Positions 1-7,601 of a stretch of 36,350 nt of DNA are shown here, one piece after another. The notes beneath the pieces are model-generated. The model saw only the letters and a program-made list of their open reading frames with translations. It made no database searches and was not told where the DNA came from. The first letter of the stretch is position 1, and every line of letters starts with the position of its first letter. Position numbers and translations under genes: made by a program. This DNA is from a virus, in IMG/VR virus record IMGVR_UViG_3300038469_000166, positions 1-36,350 of that record; one strand, 5' to 3'.

Positions 1-62
1 GGGGCACGCATGCGACATGCTTGTCTGGCTGTGGTGACCTCCGCTTAGGTGGTACGCCATGA
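1..62 (+). CDS. 3' end of the MazG-like gene (wraps from 35966)
   Basis: This is the last part of the gene that starts at 35966, visible again here because of the terminal overlap. It encodes the end of a Cys-containing tail (residues HATCLSGCGDLRLGGTP) and stops with TGA at 60-62. That stop overlaps the ATG of the endolysin gene as ATGA. It should be counted once, with the full copy at the right end of the window. Confidence 0.9.
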   Translation, partial: GTHATCLSGCGDLRLGGTP

Positions 63-84
63 CACGCGACGCGCAGGCCCGCGC
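1..84. repeat. Left copy of 84-bp terminal direct repeat (circular junction)
   Basis: This stretch is identical to 36267-36350. Genes run through the join in frame, since the gene from 35966 ends at 36328 (equivalent to 62) and the endolysin begins at 36325 (equivalent to 59). The simplest reading is an assembly overlap of a circular or circularly permuted genome with a unit length of 36,266 bp. A true short terminal repeat is possible but cannot be told apart from sequence alone. Confidence 0.95.
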
Positions 85-682
85 GAGGCTCGTGGAGAGC
101 GCGCTTCGCGAAGCTGCTCATTGGCACACCATATCGCATGCCGACGCACAGGCCACACGTATGGATGCCAGGCATCGCGCTGGCTTCCGCGACCCGTCCA
201 AGGGCTCGTGGTGTGCCGCCGGCCTCACGGCAGCCATGGAAGACGCCGGGCTCGTGGTGCCGGAGCCCGGAACGTCGGCAAGGCGTGGGGCGATCGCGCT
301 GCTGGACTTCGTGGCTCGCGAAGGAGTCATCTCGTGCCGCGTGCACCTCAATGAGCCGCGCCTATGTACGCAAGACGATGTCCGCAAGGCCGTGCAGGTG
401 TGGGCCGAGCCTGGCGACATCATCGCGTGGCTCCAGCACCCGCTTGGCAAGGACCCGGCAGGCTGGCGCCGTGGCCACGTGGCCGTGATCGTCGCGGTGG
501 ACACCGAGTCCATTACCACGGTCGGCTGGAACGAGGGTGAGGCGCCGGGCCGAGTGATGCGGCGGCGCCTGTGGCGGGACCCCGCGCGCAAGCACGGAGT
601 CGAGCGCGTCCACCGTCGCGATACCGTCCTCTACCGGCGCCCCGGCGGGCTCTACGGGATCGCGCGGCCGGTGGCGCGGTGA
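59..682 (+). CDS. CHAP/NlpC-like cysteine peptidase, probable endolysin
   Basis: The 207-residue product looks like a cell-wall amidase or endopeptidase of the CHAP/NlpC-P60 papain-like fold. Visible signs are a WCAAGL motif with the likely nucleophile Cys52, a GDIIAW strand at 119-124, a GHVAVIV strand with the likely catalytic His140, and a GWNEG segment (156-160) at the place where CHAP enzymes carry their Asn/Glu. No signal peptide or membrane helix is seen, so release would need a holin; a candidate lies at 21916. The start ATG overlaps the stop of the preceding gene (ATGA), with GGTGGT a few bases upstream as a possible Shine-Dalgarno site. A virion-bound wall hydrolase is an alternative, because the gene sits among structural genes. 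The peptidase fold is fairly secure; the lysis role is inferred. Confidence 0.72.
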   Translation: MTRDAQARARLVESALREAAHWHTISHADAQATRMDARHRAGFRDPSKGSWCAAGLTAAMEDAGLVVPEPGTSARRGAIALLDFVAREGVISCRVHLNEPRLCTQDDVRKAVQVWAEPGDIIAWLQHPLGKDPAGWRRGHVAVIVAVDTESITTVGWNEGEAPGRVMRRRLWRDPARKHGVERVHRRDTVLYRRPGGLYGIARPVAR

Positions 683-894
683 TCCGCGACGAGGTGCGCC
701 TACGCGTCGAGCGGCGCGTCCAGGTCTACCGTCTGATCGACGACGTGTCCGGGCTGTTGGCGCGCGACGGATCCGGAGAGGCGATCGACCTCGGCGGGTT
801 CCAGCGCCGCAGCCAGGCCGAGCGGGCGGCGCGGCTGCTGGAGGCCGAGGTCAGGCGCAGGTTGCGGACGGGCGTGGTACCCTCGCCGGCATGA
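679..894 (+). CDS. Small charged protein, function unknown
   Basis: This 71-residue Arg/Glu-rich, probably helical protein starts at a GTG that overlaps the endolysin stop (GTGA) and ends with a TGA inside the next start (ATGA). The overlap on both sides indicates translational coupling. The sequence from RDEVRLRVERRVQVY onward looks like one amphipathic helical unit with no Cys or membrane segment. It is not recognised as a known family. Position next to the endolysin could fit a lysis accessory or a virion assembly factor, but nothing in the sequence decides this. Confidence 0.65.
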   Translation: MIRDEVRLRVERRVQVYRLIDDVSGLLARDGSGEAIDLGGFQRRSQAERAARLLEAEVRRRLRTGVVPSPA

Positions 895-1421
895 GCCGCT
901 TCCGCAGCACCACGCTCGAGCCCACGGTCCCAGGCCGCACCCTGCCCGGCCTCACGCTCGACGTGGACGCGCTCCGGCGCCGTGACGGGCTGGCCCTCGA
1001 GGACGAGCTCTATCGCCAGGAGCGCGCGCTCAGGGGGGTGGCCCCGGGCGATCTGGACGGGTTCGCCGCCCGGCTGGGTGCGCTGGAGGCAGCGCTCCGC
1101 TTCGGCCGGCCGGTGGCCAGCTACGAGGGCACGACGCCGGCGGCGGTGGCGCCAATGATCACGACGCACGCGGCCGGGATCGCGGCGCTCGGCAACGTGA
1201 CGACGACAGGGATCGTGTACACCTTTGCCGAGCCGCTGGCGTCGGCCCGCTACTGCTTGGCGTACACGCTCCAAGGCACGGGCGCCAACGGCGTGCAGCA
1301 CCAGCTCGACACGCAGACGATCACCGGATTCGTGCTGCGGTGCAAGACTGGCGGTGGCGGCACAGTGAACCCGCAGACGACGGTCTGGACGTTCTCCTTT
1401 GTCGTCCTGGCCCTGGAGTGA
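891..1421 (+). CDS. Structural-type protein with beta-rich C-terminus (possible tail fibre or appendage)
   Basis: The 176-residue product has a helical, charged N-terminal part (about 25-75) followed by a Thr/Gly/Val-rich region (about 78-176) with alternating hydrophobic strands, the composition seen in small phage appendage or decoration proteins. No enzymatic motif is visible. The ATG overlaps the preceding stop (ATGA). A TGgTACCCT extended -10-like box at 875-883 lies 7 nt before the ATG, so the gene may also have its own leaderless transcript. Its place between the endolysin and a tail-type gene favours a virion role. This is inference from composition and context only. Confidence 0.6.
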   Translation: MSRFRSTTLEPTVPGRTLPGLTLDVDALRRRDGLALEDELYRQERALRGVAPGDLDGFAARLGALEAALRFGRPVASYEGTTPAAVAPMITTHAAGIAALGNVTTTGIVYTFAEPLASARYCLAYTLQGTGANGVQHQLDTQTITGFVLRCKTGGGGTVNPQTTVWTFSFVVLALE

Positions 1422-1424
1422 CCG

Positions 1425-1859
1425 ATGCAGCGATCGACACTAGGACGCCTGCGCGAGCAGGCACGCAAGCAGGTGCAGCCGTCCGTCTCGGTGCGCCGCC
1501 TGGGTATCACGCTCCAGGTGCACGGCCAGGATCTCGGGCCCGGCGTGGTTCAGCTCGGGCCCGCGCGACTGGAGATCCCCGCGTGCCGCGTCCACCACGG
1601 GCTGCTCTACCTCGTGACCGACGAGCGCGCCGGCACCGTCGAGATCGCCGTGGACGACGCCTCGCGCGAGTGGGGCGGGACGCTGCCCGGCCGTGAGGTG
1701 CTGCTACTCGGTGCGGCCCAGGGCGAGGACGTGCACCTGCACCGCGCCGTGGTGGCGCGTGGGCGCGACGAGGCGCCGGTCACAGAGCTGCCGCGAGCGA
1801 GGACGATCGCCGAGGTGCTGGACGAGCGGCCGGTCAAGGTGGCACCCTCGGTCGCATGA
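1425..1859 (+). CDS. Unknown virion-region protein, 144 aa
   Basis: The 144-residue protein begins 3 nt after the previous stop, with GGAG about 7 nt upstream of the ATG. The sequence is mostly alternating hydrophobic and polar residues suggesting beta strands (about 20-110), without Cys clusters, membrane helices or known catalytic motifs. Its stop overlaps the start of the lipoprotein gene (ATGA), so it is probably co-translated with it. It could be a small baseplate or tail component. The family is not recognised. Confidence 0.6.
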   Translation: MQRSTLGRLREQARKQVQPSVSVRRLGITLQVHGQDLGPGVVQLGPARLEIPACRVHHGLLYLVTDERAGTVEIAVDDASREWGGTLPGREVLLLGAAQGEDVHLHRAVVARGRDEAPVTELPRARTIAEVLDERPVKVAPSVA

Positions 1860-2716
1860 CCGAGACCACCTTGACTCGCCTTGCCCTGCCCCTGGCCGCG
1901 CTGGCCTTTTTCGCGGCCGTCATCCTGTCCGGCGGCTGCGCCATGTCCGAGCCTGCTGGCGCCAAAGAGCGCCCGGCCGTGGCTCAGCCCGAGGCGCCGA
2001 GGCTCGCGACCGTGCAGCCGGTCGACCCGCCGATCTGCCAGGGCTACCACGACCTGTACGATTGCCAGGTGGTGATGTGCGATCCCCCCGTCGCCAACTG
2101 CGGCCAGAACATCGGCGGTGACCAGGACTGCGACGGTGTGGACGAGACCGGATTCACCGGCCCGCGCGACAACTGCGCGCTGGTCTGCGACCCGACGAAC
2201 ACCGACACGGACGGCGATGGTCGCGGCGATGTCTGCGATTCCTGCCCGCTGTCCCCACTCGACGATGCGGACGGCGATGGCATCTGCGAGGACACGGACA
2301 ACTGTCCGGCGCACACCAACGCCGGGCAGGAGGACGCGGACGCGGACAGCGTGGGCGATGCCTGCGACCAGCTCGACGGCGACCCGGGCCAGGCCAGCGA
2401 GCAGCGGCCGGATGGCTGGCCGGACGTCAACTGCAACGGGATCGCCAGGCCCGACGAGGGTACGTGTACCGGGCTCGCGGCGAACCTGCTTTCACTGGTG
2501 ACCGTGTGCTCGTCGCTGCTGGCCGACGACGTGCCGTGCGATAGCTACGTGGACACGACCGGCGGGAGCTCCACGTCCGCGGTCTGCAACGCCAGCGTGG
2601 CGCACGACCTGGATATGGACGGCTGGGGCAACGCATGCGACAACTGCGACAACACGTACAATCCAGGCCAGGCGGACGGGGACGCGGACGGCACTGGGGA
2701 CGCGTGCGATAGCTGA
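1856..2716 (+). CDS. Lipoprotein with thrombospondin type-3 (calcium-binding) repeats
   Basis: The 286-residue product starts with a hydrophobic signal segment (about 8-24) and a lipobox-like LSGGC with the candidate lipidated Cys at 28, followed by Ala rather than Asp. The mature part carries thrombospondin type-3 motifs: DTDGDGRGDVCDSCP at about 119-133, DADGDGICEDTDNCP after it, ADADSVGDACD, and a final group DLDMDGWGNACDNC...DADGTGDACD near the C-terminus. In the known family these Asp/Asn loops bind Ca2+ and the Cys pairs form disulfides, so the protein is predicted to fold outside the cytoplasm. Such repeats are common in Myxococcota surface proteins and unusual in phages. It lies inside the virion gene block, behind a TGgCACCCT box 7 nt before the ATG. 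A role in changing the host envelope or blocking superinfection is inference; a captured host gene is equally possible. Confidence 0.8.
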   Translation: MTETTLTRLALPLAALAFFAAVILSGGCAMSEPAGAKERPAVAQPEAPRLATVQPVDPPICQGYHDLYDCQVVMCDPPVANCGQNIGGDQDCDGVDETGFTGPRDNCALVCDPTNTDTDGDGRGDVCDSCPLSPLDDADGDGICEDTDNCPAHTNAGQEDADADSVGDACDQLDGDPGQASEQRPDGWPDVNCNGIARPDEGTCTGLAANLLSLVTVCSSLLADDVPCDSYVDTTGGSSTSAVCNASVAHDLDMDGWGNACDNCDNTYNPGQADGDADGTGDACDS

Positions 2717-2736
2717 CGCTGTGGTAGCGTCGGCGG

Positions 2737-5700
2737 ATGGCGAATCGACCAATCCGCTTCGGCCAGGCCCAAGGCCTGGAGATCACCGCAGACCGCTACG
2801 CGCAGGGCCACGAGCGGCTCGAGAACGCCGAGATCGATCTCGATGACGTGATCCGCAAGCGCGACGGTGCCAAGAGCGTGCCGCTCACGCGCGACGGTGG
2901 CGCCGTGCTCGAGCAGCCCGTCGACCTGTTCTTCCGCGCTCGCGAGCTGGCCGTGTCAGACGGAGAGCGACTCTACGCACAGCGGACATGTGCACTGGAG
3001 CCGGCAGCGTCCACCGGCAGTTTCGTGGAGCGAGGCGCGTGGAGTCGTGGGACGCTCCAGGAGAGCGTGGGCGCGCAAGAGGCTGTGACCGTGGTGCTCT
3101 CTGCCGTGCGCCTCGAGATGCCACCGGACGAGGACGGCCACACGTGTGCGTTGGAGGCGTGGACCACGAGCGGTGCCGTGGGCGTGCGAGCGCGCAACCT
3201 CGGCGACGGGCTGGAGGACGTCGTCACAGTGGACGCTGCCGGATCGCAGGTGCGCGGAGGCATGGTTGACACGCTCGGCCCGGTACAGCAGGGCCTGTTG
3301 AGTTGGCAGACAACGAGCCCAGCCGACACGATACAGCGAATCGTGTGGCTGCCGGGACAAGTGGCCCTGGCCGGCCAAGGCACCGTGTTTGCGGCGGTCA
3401 TGGTCGGCGATCCAATCAAGCGATGGGACTTCGCGGGCGAACCCACGCTGAGTGGCGGGTTCGGTGTTTGGTGTGCGATCACGGGCACGCAGACGCTGTC
3501 GGTGCGCGCCCGAAGGAGCAGCGACGGACTCAATACAGCAGTCCTGGCGATTGCTCTACCAGCGGTGAGCACGGCCCGGCGGGCTGCGGCGATAGCGATC
3601 TCGCCGACGCCGATCTCGTCCGACGTGTACCGGATTACGGTCGCGGCGGGGTACCAGGCGGGCGGGAACGAGCGCTACGCGTTCGCCTCGGTCAACTACG
3701 ACGTCGCGGCCAACACGCTGACCCTCGTGGCCGGGCCCACGCAGAGCACGGCCACGATCCTGGGGACCATGACGGCGCTGGCGATCGCTGCCTCCCCCAT
3801 CAACCCAACGACGGAAGTGCACGCGCTGGTCGAGCGAGACAACAGCGGCACCTCGACCCAGCTCCACGTGGGCACCTACGGCGTGGGCGACACGCTCTTG
3901 CGCACGATGCACCGGTGCGGGCTCGTGAGCCAGTTTCGTAGCGTCCAGTCGAACCTGCGTGCGCACCGCAATCTCGTCGTGATCTGCGAGATGTCTGAAG
4001 CCCTGCTCGCCAACGGCTACTTCCTCTGCGAGCCTTTTCGGCCACCTGGACCATTTAGCGGCGCGTTGCCGTACGAGGTCTACGGGCGTGCGTGGGTCGG
4101 GCAAGCGCGGGTGACGCGCGGCAATGTGGTCGGAACTCAGTCCCTTGTGGGCGCGGGCGACGTGCTGCTCTTCGCAGCCGAGGGGCGAACAGATCCGGGC
4201 GAGACGCTCGCGCGCCAGGTGGCTCAGGCTCGCTTCGAGCTCCAGCGCACGCCGATGCCGCCGGCCTCGCTCGACCGCTTCGTGGTGCAGGCCATGGGCG
4301 GCTTTGCCCGCTTCTACGACGGCGTGGTGTCCGCGGAACACGACTGGCACACGCTGCCAGTGATCACCGCGGTCGGCAACGCCGGCGGTGGGCTCACGGC
4401 CGGCGCGCGCTACACCGTGGCCGTGCAGTTCTGGTGGCCCGACGCGACCGGGCGTGAGCACCGATCCGCGTTCTCGGCCTTCTCTGTCGTGTTGGCCGCG
4501 GGCCAGGGCACGGTCACGGTCACGATCAATACGCTCCAGATCACCGAGCGGTTCGGGGTGCGCGCGCTGACGTATATCAGCGACGCGAACGGCGCAATCC
4601 TGTACCGGCGTAGCAGCGACCCGATCGGCAGCGACCGGACCACGAGCACGGTCGTGGTGATCCCGATTGTCGCGGTGGACACGAGCGCAGAGCAGCTCGA
4701 CACTGAATCGATTGGCGGGGACCAGGCTTCGATTACGGGGTTCTGCGCGCTTGCCGGCGGACGGCTGTGGGCCCCAAGCTCTCGGCGCGCCAACCTCGCG
4801 CAGTTCTCCGCGTTCCCGACCGAGGGTTTTACGCCGCGATGGGATATCGACTCGTTGGTCGAGTTCCCGGAGGCGCCCACGGTGATTCGCGAGTTGGAGG
4901 GGCGGGCGATCGTGCTCGGCCGCACCCGGGTCTCGGCGCTACTCGGCGACGGACCCGACAACACCGGAGGCGGCGACGACTATGCCGTCAAGGACGTGCC
5001 CACGCCCCTCGGCGGGCGCTCGCAGGCCGGCAGCGCGCAGATGCCGCTCGGACTGCTCTACGACAGCGGCCGCGGCCCACGGCTGCTCGACCGGGGGCTG
5101 AGCGTGCAGGATGTGGGGGCGGCCGTGTCGCGCGAGTACGACCTGGAGGGCGAGACCGTGCGCAGCGCCGCCTTTGACGCCTCGCGGGGCGTGGTGCATC
5201 TCGTGGGCGCGCAGTCGGGAGAGGTGCTGCTCTTCGGGTCCGAGACGCTGCGCTGGGCGCGCGACGTGCGCGACAGCGCGGTCATGGCGGTGGCGGTTGA
5301 CGAGCGCGGGCAGCCGGCGTGGCTGCGTGCCGAGGACGTGCTCGTGGCGGTCGCTGAGCCCAGCTATCCGACGCTCACCGGCTGGCTGTTCGCGTCGGCC
5401 GGCATCGTGCCGGCCCACGCCTACAACCCACGCCGCCTCGCCGACCATGTGACCGGGGATCCGCTCGTGGTCGAGGGCGCCGCCACGGTCGTGCCCGTAA
5501 CAGGCGCCCCAGGCATTCTGGGCTCGCGCGCGCTGCGCACGGCCAACCTCAACGGCGAGGCTCTGCGGGCTACGGATACCACGATCGGTGCGATCTCTAC
5601 GAGCCTTGCTGGGGCGGCATTCGTGCGCCTGAGGAGCGCGGCCGCGGGCTGCGTGCTCGGCAAGCAGAATGGAGTCCTGGAGGGCTGGAGCGTGCTCCAT

Positions 5701-6507
5701 GACTCGGGCACGGGCTATCAGGTGCTCGTAGCCAACAGCGCCGGCGTCACGTCTACGTCGAGCCTCACGCTGGCGAGCTCGGTGCTCGACGTCTGGCGCG
5801 TTCTCGTGTGGTTGATCGACCTGGTGACCGGAGACGTGCAGATCGCCTCGGATCTCGAGGTGGGCGCCGCCACCGCGCTGCCAGCGGGCACGCTCGAGGC
5901 CCTCGGGATTCCGCTGCGCTTCGGTGACGCGCGCCTGCCGCCGAGCACTGTGCGTGCAATCGACGGCGACAATGGCGGTGTGGTGCTGTGGCGCCCATCC
6001 GCGCCGGCGTCGCTGGATGTGCTCGCACTCGCTCAGCAGCTCAAGACCGCGTGGGACAGCGCAGCCGGTATTCCGACCACGCGCGACACACGCGACGGGG
6101 ACGTTGCGCAGCGCCTGCTGTTCTCGAGCGGCTGGCTCCGCGCCGAGGACGCGCAGGGCTCCACGCACCTGGCGTTCCGCCAGACCGCCGCGCGGTTGGC
6201 CGGAGAGTACGAGGGCGACCACGCGCTCGTCGCGCGCCTCTATGCGGACTACGACGACAGCGCGCCCGTGGCCACGTACCGCAAGAGCGAGCTGGACGTA
6301 GCCATCAATCGCTACGCCGGACGGCAGTACCTCTATCGGTGCCCCGCCGGCGGCGAGACCGGCAGCTACCGCGCGATCCGGTGGGAGATCGAGGACAGCG
6401 CGACCGAGACCGCTAGCTTCCGCGCCTCTCGCCTGGACCTGGCGCTGGAGGTGCTCGGGCCCGGGCAAGCCGAGGCCGACGAGGAGCTGGATGTGCCGGA
6501 GGTCTGA
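2737..6507 (+). CDS. Large tail protein, nozzle-like, with LamG-like C-terminal region
   Basis: This is the longest gene (1256 residues). The opening (FGQAQGLEITADRYAQGHERLENAEIDLDDVIRKRDGAK) resembles proteins that thread along the podoviral tail tube. The middle has repeated beta-strand segments and Gly-Arg-Leu-Trp-Ala-type turns (about 665-850), compatible with a propeller-like nozzle such as T7 gp12 analogues. Residues about 925-1085 resemble a concanavalin/LamG-type jelly roll (LRTANLNGEALRATD, FVRLRSAAAGCVLGKQNG, WSVLHDSGTGYQV). The ATG lies 6 nt after an extended -10-like TGgTAGCGT and has no Shine-Dalgarno site, so a leaderless start is likely. The assignment to tail nozzle or host-contact protein rests on size, fold-like pattern and position. 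A different tail component is possible. Confidence 0.65.
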   Translation: MANRPIRFGQAQGLEITADRYAQGHERLENAEIDLDDVIRKRDGAKSVPLTRDGGAVLEQPVDLFFRARELAVSDGERLYAQRTCALEPAASTGSFVERGAWSRGTLQESVGAQEAVTVVLSAVRLEMPPDEDGHTCALEAWTTSGAVGVRARNLGDGLEDVVTVDAAGSQVRGGMVDTLGPVQQGLLSWQTTSPADTIQRIVWLPGQVALAGQGTVFAAVMVGDPIKRWDFAGEPTLSGGFGVWCAITGTQTLSVRARRSSDGLNTAVLAIALPAVSTARRAAAIAISPTPISSDVYRITVAAGYQAGGNERYAFASVNYDVAANTLTLVAGPTQSTATILGTMTALAIAASPINPTTEVHALVERDNSGTSTQLHVGTYGVGDTLLRTMHRCGLVSQFRSVQSNLRAHRNLVVICEMSEALLANGYFLCEPFRPPGPFSGALPYEVYGRAWVGQARVTRGNVVGTQSLVGAGDVLLFAAEGRTDPGETLARQVAQARFELQRTPMPPASLDRFVVQAMGGFARFYDGVVSAEHDWHTLPVITAVGNAGGGLTAGARYTVAVQFWWPDATGREHRSAFSAFSVVLAAGQGTVTVTINTLQITERFGVRALTYISDANGAILYRRSSDPIGSDRTTSTVVVIPIVAVDTSAEQLDTESIGGDQASITGFCALAGGRLWAPSSRRANLAQFSAFPTEGFTPRWDIDSLVEFPEAPTVIRELEGRAIVLGRTRVSALLGDGPDNTGGGDDYAVKDVPTPLGGRSQAGSAQMPLGLLYDSGRGPRLLDRGLSVQDVGAAVSREYDLEGETVRSAAFDASRGVVHLVGAQSGEVLLFGSETLRWARDVRDSAVMAVAVDERGQPAWLRAEDVLVAVAEPSYPTLTGWLFASAGIVPAHAYNPRRLADHVTGDPLVVEGAATVVPVTGAPGILGSRALRTANLNGEALRATDTTIGAISTSLAGAAFVRLRSAAAGCVLGKQNGVLEGWSVLHDSGTGYQVLVANSAGVTSTSSLTLASSVLDVWRVLVWLIDLVTGDVQIASDLEVGAATALPAGTLEALGIPLRFGDARLPPSTVRAIDGDNGGVVLWRPSAPASLDVLALAQQLKTAWDSAAGIPTTRDTRDGDVAQRLLFSSGWLRAEDAQGSTHLAFRQTAARLAGEYEGDHALVARLYADYDDSAPVATYRKSELDVAINRYAGRQYLYRCPAGGETGSYRAIRWEIEDSATETASFRASRLDLALEVLGPGQAEADEELDVPEV

Positions 6508-6540
6508 TACCCCGCGGCGCGCTGGCGCCCATCCATTCAC

Positions 6541-6834
6541 ATGCCGCGATGGGCCAGCCGCATCACGTTGGAGATCACGGGCGTGCGCGTGGAGCGGCTG
6601 CAGGACATCAGCAACGCGGACATTCGTGCCGAGGGGCTGTCCTGTCCTCGCCATGACGGCGACTATCGCATCGTAGCCGGTGCGGGTCGCGGCGGATCCA
6701 TACATGTTACGTGCGGGTTCGAATGCGAGAACCTACGCGCACAATGGTCCCAGGGATGGGACGGCAGCAACCGCAAGCGCGCCCCATGGGACAGCAATCC
6801 GTGGGTGTGGGTGGTGACGTTTAAGGTTGCATAG
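6541..6834 (+). CDS. C-terminal piece of the phage 'RPILFS...MPRWASRITLEI' (ASCH/PUA-like) protein
   Basis: The 97 residues begin MPRWASRITLEITGVRVERL and end DSNPWVWVVTF. From memory of the family, these blocks form the C-terminal half of a widespread phage protein whose N-terminal half reads RPILFS.PMVRAIL...TQTRR. The codons just before the ATG still read RWRPSIH, which belongs to the same family, so the frame extends upstream of the start and only a TGA at 6505-6507 separates it from the 1256-residue gene. No Shine-Dalgarno or -10-like box was seen at this ATG. Four Cys/His-type residues in an unusual insert (CPRHDGDY, CGFECE) replace the usual loop. The matching N-terminal half is at 31136-31276. 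It may be a working fragment, half of a split protein or a remnant. Confidence 0.7.
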   Translation: MPRWASRITLEITGVRVERLQDISNADIRAEGLSCPRHDGDYRIVAGAGRGGSIHVTCGFECENLRAQWSQGWDGSNRKRAPWDSNPWVWVVTFKVA

Positions 6835-6837
6835 TTG

Positions 6838-6866
6838 TTGACGCGCGAAACGTTTCGCGCTACAAC
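6838..6866 (+). promoter_or_regulatory. Sigma70-type promoter with palindromic operator in its spacer (site 1)
   Basis: TTGACG at 6838-6843 and TACAAC at 6861-6866 are exactly 17 nt apart. The perfect 18-bp palindrome GCGCGAAACGTTTCGCGC fills 6843-6860. It points right, towards the genes at 6911 and 7289 and then terminase. Identical palindromes occur at three more sites in the accessory region and a variant at a fourth, which supports a shared DNA-binding regulator. Transcription would start near 6873. Confidence 0.8.
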
Positions 6867-6910
6867 TAGATGGTCGGCGATGGACGCCGGCCCCGAAAGG
6901 AACCATCCCC

Positions 6911-7207
6911 ATGACGACTCTCACGATTTCCGCCCGCTCCATCCGCCGCGTCACCATCGAGTCCGCGCTCGAGTCCGTGTCCGCCGACCGCGAGACTCTC
7001 ACCGCTGATGATGTCCGCGAGGCCGCCGACGTGCTGGAGCACGAGGTGTCCCGCCACTTCGGCGACATCGCGGCCGCGCTCCGCGCCTCGGCTGCCGACA
7101 TGGACCGCCCGGTCCGCATCGCCGACGTCCTGGCGAGCTGGGACTCCGGCATGCTCCGGGACGCGGCGACCTACGCGCGGCTGTCGTCGCAGGGCACGCA
7201 GGACTGA
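6911..7207 (+). CDS. Small protein directly under operator-promoter site 1
   Basis: This 98-residue, mainly helical acidic protein (S/T-rich N-terminus, then DDVREAADVLEHEVSRHFGDIAAALRASAADM) is the first gene after the rightward operator-promoter at 6838-6866. Unlike many genes here it has a leader of about 38 nt with an AAAGGAA Shine-Dalgarno site about 8 nt before the ATG. No known domain, Cys cluster or membrane helix is seen. Sharing a promoter design with the accessory genes suggests regulated expression with them rather than with the virion genes. The function is unknown. Confidence 0.7.
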   Translation: MTTLTISARSIRRVTIESALESVSADRETLTADDVREAADVLEHEVSRHFGDIAAALRASAADMDRPVRIADVLASWDSGMLRDAATYARLSSQGTQD

Positions 7208-7288
7208 CGGAGCCGGTCGCGACTCGTCCCGCCCCACGAGGTGTCTCGCGGGGTCGGCCGGGCACCGACCCGAGAAGGAATCATCCCC

Positions 7289-7474
7289 ATGCGTTGTATC
7301 TATCAGCTCCGCCGTATCACGCTCCGCTGGCTCATCGGCCGTAGACCATCATGGCCGACCGGGTGCGAGCGCATCTGGCGGCTGCGCGATGCCCTACTGT
7401 GGCGCATTGCGAGCCTGCCGGGGCTCGACGCATCCGTCCGCCGAGATGGGACTGTGTCTCTGTTTCGGCACTAG
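7289..7474 (+). CDS. Small basic protein, 61 aa
   Basis: The 61-residue Arg/Trp/Leu-rich protein starts MRCIYQLRRITLRWLIG. This start was chosen because a leader ending GAAGGAATCATCCCC precedes it, nearly the same as the leader before the ATG at 6911 (16 of 20 bases match). The two genes are likely co-transcribed from the promoter at 6838. High basic charge with scattered Trp could fit nucleic-acid or membrane association, but no family is recognised. Confidence 0.5.
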   Translation: MRCIYQLRRITLRWLIGRRPSWPTGCERIWRLRDALLWRIASLPGLDASVRRDGTVSLFRH

Positions 7475-7509
7475 CTACCGATCTGGCGGTGGGGAGCGTG
7501 CGGCTGCCT

Positions 7510-7534
7510 GGGCGGAGGTGTACCGCCTCCGCCC
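7510..7534. terminator. Strong GC hairpin between small genes and terminase
   Basis: GGGCGGAGG (7510-7518) and CCTCCGCCC (7526-7534) form a perfect 9-bp stem with a 7-nt loop in the gap 7475-7601. No T-run follows, so it is not a classical intrinsic terminator. It could slow or end transcripts from the promoter at 6838, or protect an RNA end. Confidence 0.4.
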
Positions 7535-7601
7535 GCTGGGCGACAGCTACCGCCGCCAGGCTGCGTCATACGGTCGCGCGTAGCCGTGATACCGTAGGGG
7601 C

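Noticed and set aside
2737-6507. Tail tape-measure protein for the largest gene
   Set aside because: The protein is strand-rich with a jelly-roll-like end rather than long helices or membrane segments, and the genome has no siphoviral tail-tube set.
4939-6705. Long minus-strand open frame (588 codons) opposite the tail gene
   Set aside because: High GC at third codon positions opens long frames on the opposite strand. It has no start signals, it covers a well-supported gene, and its product is Arg/His-rich and low in typical protein character.
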